DNA from: an uncultured Acetatifactor sp.
GTDB taxonomy: Bacteria; Bacillota; Clostridia; Lachnospirales; Lachnospiraceae
Direction: 5' to 3'
DNA: 16,587 nt
Assembly (NCBI GenBank): GCA_934394815.1
Contig: CAKRRD010000051.1
Coordinates: forward strand, 1 to 16,587
Every line of letters starts with the position of its first letter. Within the stretch, counting starts at the first letter, position 1. Under the pieces are notes generated by a model. The model was not told the origin of the DNA. It was given only the letters and a program-made list of their open reading frames with translations, and did no database searches. This document shows, one piece after another, positions 13,550 to 16,587 of this stretch. The translations under genes and the position numbers were made by a program.

Positions 13550-14584
13550 ATGAAAAAGAAATTATTATCTGTAGTACTTACCGCAGTAATGGCAGCATCT
13601 GTCCTGACAGGCTGTGGCAGCACCGATAACGGAGCCGCTTCCACCGCAGCAGCTACCGGCGCAGCCCAGAGTGAAGCAGCAGCTACCGGTGCCGCTTCCA
13701 CAGACGGCAAGGTATATAACATCGGTATCTGCCAGCTGGTAGAGCATGAAGCTCTGGATGCAGCAACCCAGGGATTCCAGGATGCTTTGAAAGAAAAGCT
13801 TGGCGATAATGTAAAATTTGATCTGCAGAATGCACAGGGTGAGCAGACCACGGCAGCAACCATCTGTAATGGTTTTGTATCTGACGGTGTGGATCTGATC
13901 CTTGCCAATGCAACCTCTCCTTTACAGAGTGCAGCAGCAGCTACGACCTCGATTCCTATTTTAGGTACTTCCGTAACCGACTATGCTACCGCATTGGAGA
14001 TTTCCAACTGGTCCGGTGCTACCGGCAGAAATATCTCCGGTACTTCCGATCTGGCTCCCATTGAAGAACAGGAAGCTATGTTAAAGGAGTTATTCCCGGA
14101 TGTAAAGCAGGTTGGTCTGTTATATTGTTCCGCAGAAGCCAACTCTCTGTATCAGATTCAGCTGTTCGAGGCAGCTCTGGACAAGGACGGTATCGCATAT
14201 AAAGAGTATGCCATCGCTGATACCAACGAAGTACAGTCCGTTACTACGGCTGCTGCAGGAGAGTGCGATGTCCTGTACATTCCTACCGATAACACACTGG
14301 CATCCGTAACCGAGACCGTATACAATGTCGTTGCTCCCGCAAAGATTCCTGTGATCGCAGGTGAAGAGGGTATCTGCAACGGCTGTGGTGTGGCAACCTT
14401 ATCTATCAGCTATTATGATCTGGGATACGCTACCGGCGAGATGGCTTATGAGATCCTGGCTGAGGGTGCAGACATCACCACCATGGATGTCCGTTACGCT
14501 CCCAATGTTACCAAGAAGTACAATGCAAAGATCTGTGAGGAACTGGGCATCACCGTTCCCGATGATTATGTAGCAATTCAGTAA
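13550..14584 (+). CDS. ABC transporter substrate-binding lipoprotein (PF04392 / TrpX-like)
   Basis: The protein has 344 residues from ATG 13550, with AGAGG (13536-13540) nine bases ahead; a frame to 13499 would place extra residues before the signal peptide. The signal sequence MKKKLLSVVLTAVMAASVL leads to the lipobox LTGC, so Cys 22 is lipidated and anchored outside the membrane. An Ala/Ser/Thr-rich linker (about 24-52) follows. The body begins KVYNIGICQLVEHEALDAA and has the two-lobed layout of the PF04392 family, for example GVDLILANATSPLQSAAAAT and IPILGTSVTD. Members near such permeases include tryptophan-binding TrpX of streptococci. The ligand here is not proven, and the operon lacks the T-box expected for a tryptophan-controlled system. 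It is followed by permease and ATPase genes. Confidence 0.9.
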   Translation: MKKKLLSVVLTAVMAASVLTGCGSTDNGAASTAAATGAAQSEAAATGAASTDGKVYNIGICQLVEHEALDAATQGFQDALKEKLGDNVKFDLQNAQGEQTTAATICNGFVSDGVDLILANATSPLQSAAAATTSIPILGTSVTDYATALEISNWSGATGRNISGTSDLAPIEEQEAMLKELFPDVKQVGLLYCSAEANSLYQIQLFEAALDKDGIAYKEYAIADTNEVQSVTTAAAGECDVLYIPTDNTLASVTETVYNVVAPAKIPVIAGEEGICNGCGVATLSISYYDLGYATGEMAYEILAEGADITTMDVRYAPNVTKKYNAKICEELGITVPDDYVAIQ

Positions 14585-14628
14585 GATCTATATAGGTATT
14601 TAAGTACGGTTCTAACAAAATATACTTC

Positions 14629-14662
14629 GATAGGGATAGCGCGTAACAGCGATATCCCTATC
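14629..14662 (+). terminator. Intercistronic hairpin between binding protein and permease
   Basis: GATAGGGATA (14629-14638) pairs perfectly with TATCCCTATC (14653-14662), and CGC/GCG extend the stem inside across one mismatch. The following bases TGGAGTTTTAGG have only a short T run. It is best read as a partial terminator or 3'-end protector that keeps the binding protein more abundant than the permease and ATPase. Confidence 0.6.
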
Positions 14663-14685
14663 TGGAGTTTTAGGAGGAAAAAGAA

Positions 14686-15630
14686 ATGTCTTACTTTATG
14701 TCACTGAATCCCCTTTCCCTGTTCAGGGCAATGCCGGGATCCATAGCACAGGGAATGATCTGGGGAGTCATGGCACTGGGAGTGTATATTACGTTTCGTC
14801 TGCTGGATTTTGCGGATCTGACTGTGGATGGCTCCATAGCCACCGGTGCAGCGGTATCCGTGATGCTGATCCGTGGGGGAGTGCCTCCACTGGCGACACT
14901 GCCCATCGCATTCCTGGCAGGAGCATTGGCCGGTATGGTAACGGGACTGTTGAATACCGCCCTGGGAATCCCCGGAATTCTGGCAAGTATCCTTACCCAG
15001 ATTTCCCTGTATTCCATCAATCTGAATATTATGGGAAAGGCGAATCAACCGGTCAGCGTAGACAACTATCCGCTGGTAGTATCCTTACGTTATGTGACGG
15101 ACGGTTCTGTCAGCAGACTGCTCTTTTTCCTCGGAATGATCATATTCTTACTGGCATTGATCGCTGTGATGTACTGGTATTTCGGAACGGAGCAGGGACA
15201 TGCGATCCGCGCAACGGGCTGTAACGGCAATATGGCCAGAGCACAGGGCATCAATACCAACTTCATCAAAGTACTGGCACTGATGATCTCCAACGGTCTG
15301 GTAGGACTGTGCGGTGCATTGTACGGTCAGTTTCAGGGTGCCGCAGATGTCAATATGGGACGAGGCGCTATCGTTATCGGTCTGGCGGCAGTTATTATCG
15401 GTGAGGTGCTCTTCGGCAAATTCGCCAGCAAGAGAAAGCTTGCGTTCGCATTTACCCTGATATCGGTTATTCTGGGCGCTGTGATCTACTACATGGTATA
15501 TCAGTTCGTACTGTGGCTGAAGATGCCTTCAGAGGATATGAAATTGTTCTCCGCTATCGTAGTTGCCATTTTCCTGGCAATTCCTTACTTGAAGGAGAAG
15601 AAAACACTTCGGAAAGGAGCGTCAAAGTAA
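14686..15630 (+). CDS. ABC transporter permease (BPD_transp_2 family, TrpY-like)
   Basis: The protein has 314 residues from ATG 14686 with a perfect AGGAGG (14672-14677). It is hydrophobic throughout, with about eight membrane segments. The stretch GVMALGVYITFRLLDFADLTVDGS is typical of the branched-chain/purine-type permeases that pair with PF04392 binding proteins. It continues with a second typical region NGNMARAQGINTNFIKVLALMISNGLVGLCGAL, where the substrate channel and ATPase-contact loop are expected. It lies in the inner membrane as part of an importer with the proteins on either side. The final TAA shares its last base with the ATG of the ATPase gene. Confidence 0.92.
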   Translation: MSYFMSLNPLSLFRAMPGSIAQGMIWGVMALGVYITFRLLDFADLTVDGSIATGAAVSVMLIRGGVPPLATLPIAFLAGALAGMVTGLLNTALGIPGILASILTQISLYSINLNIMGKANQPVSVDNYPLVVSLRYVTDGSVSRLLFFLGMIIFLLALIAVMYWYFGTEQGHAIRATGCNGNMARAQGINTNFIKVLALMISNGLVGLCGALYGQFQGAADVNMGRGAIVIGLAAVIIGEVLFGKFASKRKLAFAFTLISVILGAVIYYMVYQFVLWLKMPSEDMKLFSAIVVAIFLAIPYLKEKKTLRKGASK

Positions 15631-16433
15631 TGGCTTACGCATTGGAGATACAGGACATACATAAAGTATTTAACAGAGGCACCATCAACGAGAAGGTGGC
15701 CTTAAACGGAGTGAATCTGAATCTGAATCCCGGAGATTTTGTGACCATCATCGGAGGTAACGGTGCGGGCAAATCCACCACACTGAATGCCATCGCCGGT
15801 GTATGGCCCATTGATTCCGGTAAGATCATTATCGACGGTACGGATATCACCGGCCTGCCGGAGCACAAGAGGGCAAAATATTTGGGAAGAGTATTTCAGG
15901 ATCCCATGACGGGAACTGCCGCTACCATGGATATCGAAGAGAACATGGCTATTGCTCTGAGACGCGGTGAGAAGAGAACCCTTCGCTGGGGAGTCTCCAG
16001 AGAAGACAGAGAACTGTTCCGCGAGAAATTACAGACGCTGGGACTGGGACTGGAAGATCGTATGACCAGTAAGGTAGGTCTGCTGTCCGGTGGCCAGCGT
16101 CAGGCCATCACACTTTTGATGGCGGCATTAAAGCAGCCGAAGCTTCTGCTTCTGGATGAGCACACCGCAGCGCTGGATCCCAAGACCGCAGCCAAGGTAC
16201 TGGAGATCAGCGACAAGATCATTGCGGAGAACCAGCTGACCGCCATGATGGTGACTCACAACATGAAGGATGCCATCGTCCACGGCAACCGACTGATTAT
16301 GATGCATGAAGGCAAAGTGATCTACGATGTGGCCGGAGAAGAGAAGAAGAATCTTCAGGTGAAGGATCTGCTGGCAAAATTCGAGGAAGTCAGCGGTGGA
16401 GAGTTCGCCAACGACCGGATGATGCTGGCATAG
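15630..16433 (+). CDS. ABC transporter ATP-binding protein (TrpZ-like)
   Basis: The protein has 267 residues from ATG 15630, overlapping the permease stop by one base and preceded by AAAGGAG (15613-15619). Motifs are Walker A GGNGAGKST (42-50), the Q-loop VFQDPM (Gln 90), signature LSGGQRQ (152-158), Walker B LLLLDEH (172-178) and the switch His 210 in VTHN. The DEH variant of Walker B followed by TAALDPKTA is usual in this family. It powers import through the permease at 14686-15630. All ATPase residues are present. A strong terminator follows the stop codon by seven bases. Confidence 0.95.
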   Translation: MAYALEIQDIHKVFNRGTINEKVALNGVNLNLNPGDFVTIIGGNGAGKSTTLNAIAGVWPIDSGKIIIDGTDITGLPEHKRAKYLGRVFQDPMTGTAATMDIEENMAIALRRGEKRTLRWGVSREDRELFREKLQTLGLGLEDRMTSKVGLLSGGQRQAITLLMAALKQPKLLLLDEHTAALDPKTAAKVLEISDKIIAENQLTAMMVTHNMKDAIVHGNRLIMMHEGKVIYDVAGEEKKNLQVKDLLAKFEEVSGGEFANDRMMLA

Positions 16434-16440
16434 AATAAGA

Positions 16441-16489
16441 AATAATAAAAAACACGTTGCTGAATTTTGGCAACGTGTTTTTTATTATT
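16441..16489 (+). terminator. Strong intrinsic terminator of the ABC importer operon
   Basis: Bases 16441-16460 pair perfectly over 20 bp with 16470-16489 around the loop TGAATTTTG. The stem core is CACGTTGC/GCAACGTG, flanked by A-rich and T-rich runs, so it may work from either strand. Confidence 0.92.
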
Positions 16490-16511
16490 GTTAACTGGGA
16501 AGTTAGTGGGA

Positions 16512-16579
16512 TGTCCCCGTAGCCCGCGCTGGGGGTAAGGACAGCAGACCCGCTCTCGCTTCAAAGCAGAGCGTAGCGG
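16512..16579. repeat. Two GC-rich hairpins at the window edge, unidentified
   Basis: The first hairpin pairs TGTCC (16512-16516) with GGACA (16539-16543), with CC/GG and AGC/GCT inside around CCGC. The second pairs CGCTCT (16551-16556) with AGAGCG (16568-16573) and GCTT (16558-16561) with AAGC (16564-16567); CCGCT/AGCGG (16550-16554, 16575-16579) is an alternative outer stem. No coding frame is convincing here. It could be a dispersed palindromic repeat or the start of a structured RNA, and it continues or ends beyond the window. Confidence 0.45.
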
Positions 16580-16587
16580 TACGTAAG

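Noticed and set aside
16355..16564. Minus-strand frame across the final terminator
   Set aside because: It crosses a perfect terminator hairpin and the end of the ABC ATPase gene; no start signal or domain.

Overview
The window looks like a Lachnospiraceae-type member of the Bacillota (Clostridia). The signs are a Tn916-family integrase and excisionase, strong sigma-A promoters with 17-bp spacers, AGGAGG-type ribosome binding sites, a low-GC mobile segment beside a more balanced chromosome, and an archaeal/fungal-type aspartate-semialdehyde dehydrogenase. This placement is inference from gene content; no 16S or other marker is present.

Layout. (1) Positions 1 to about 3650 are the integrase-proximal end of an integrative and conjugative element (ICE) or related island. 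The AT-rich segment reads left to right: tail of an unidentified gene, two tandem palindromes overlapping a promoter, then six tightly coupled genes (degenerate serine-recombinase-like protein, 56-aa orphan, XRE regulator, second degenerate recombinase-like protein, MazF/PemK toxin, Tn916-type Xis). A terminator-like hairpin separates these from the tyrosine integrase, and an array of short repeats follows in the putative attachment region. (2) At about 3630-3672 the element ends inside a chromosomal gene for a polytopic membrane protein, of which only the C-terminal part remains. Remarkably, the end of the element also encodes the first residues of a low-molecular-weight protein tyrosine phosphatase, suggesting that its normal target is that gene. 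(3) A bidirectional terminator, a tRNA-Thr(CGT) with a good promoter, and a minus-strand two-gene NitT/TauT-type ABC importer without its binding protein follow. (4) On the plus strand lie argH (with a consensus-like promoter and an 18-bp palindromic operator candidate), asd, a PAS-like/GGDEF(degenerate)/EAL protein, topB and a left-handed beta-helix (hexapeptide) protein. (5) A separately promoted three-gene ABC importer (lipoprotein, permease, ATPase; PF04392/TrpXYZ-like class) ends in a 20-bp perfect terminator hairpin. The last ~100 bases hold an unexplained GC-rich double hairpin cut by the window edge.

How the parts work together. The mobile-element operon puts a regulator, two recombinase-fold proteins, a toxin and the excisionase on one probable transcript, so maintenance and excision are probably co-regulated. 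argH and asd are the last step of arginine synthesis and the second step of the aspartate family pathway. The EAL protein probably degrades c-di-GMP. The most noteworthy candidates for something undescribed are the paired degenerate recombinase-fold proteins coupled to a MazF toxin with no recognisable antitoxin, and the phosphatase-start relic at the element's right end.
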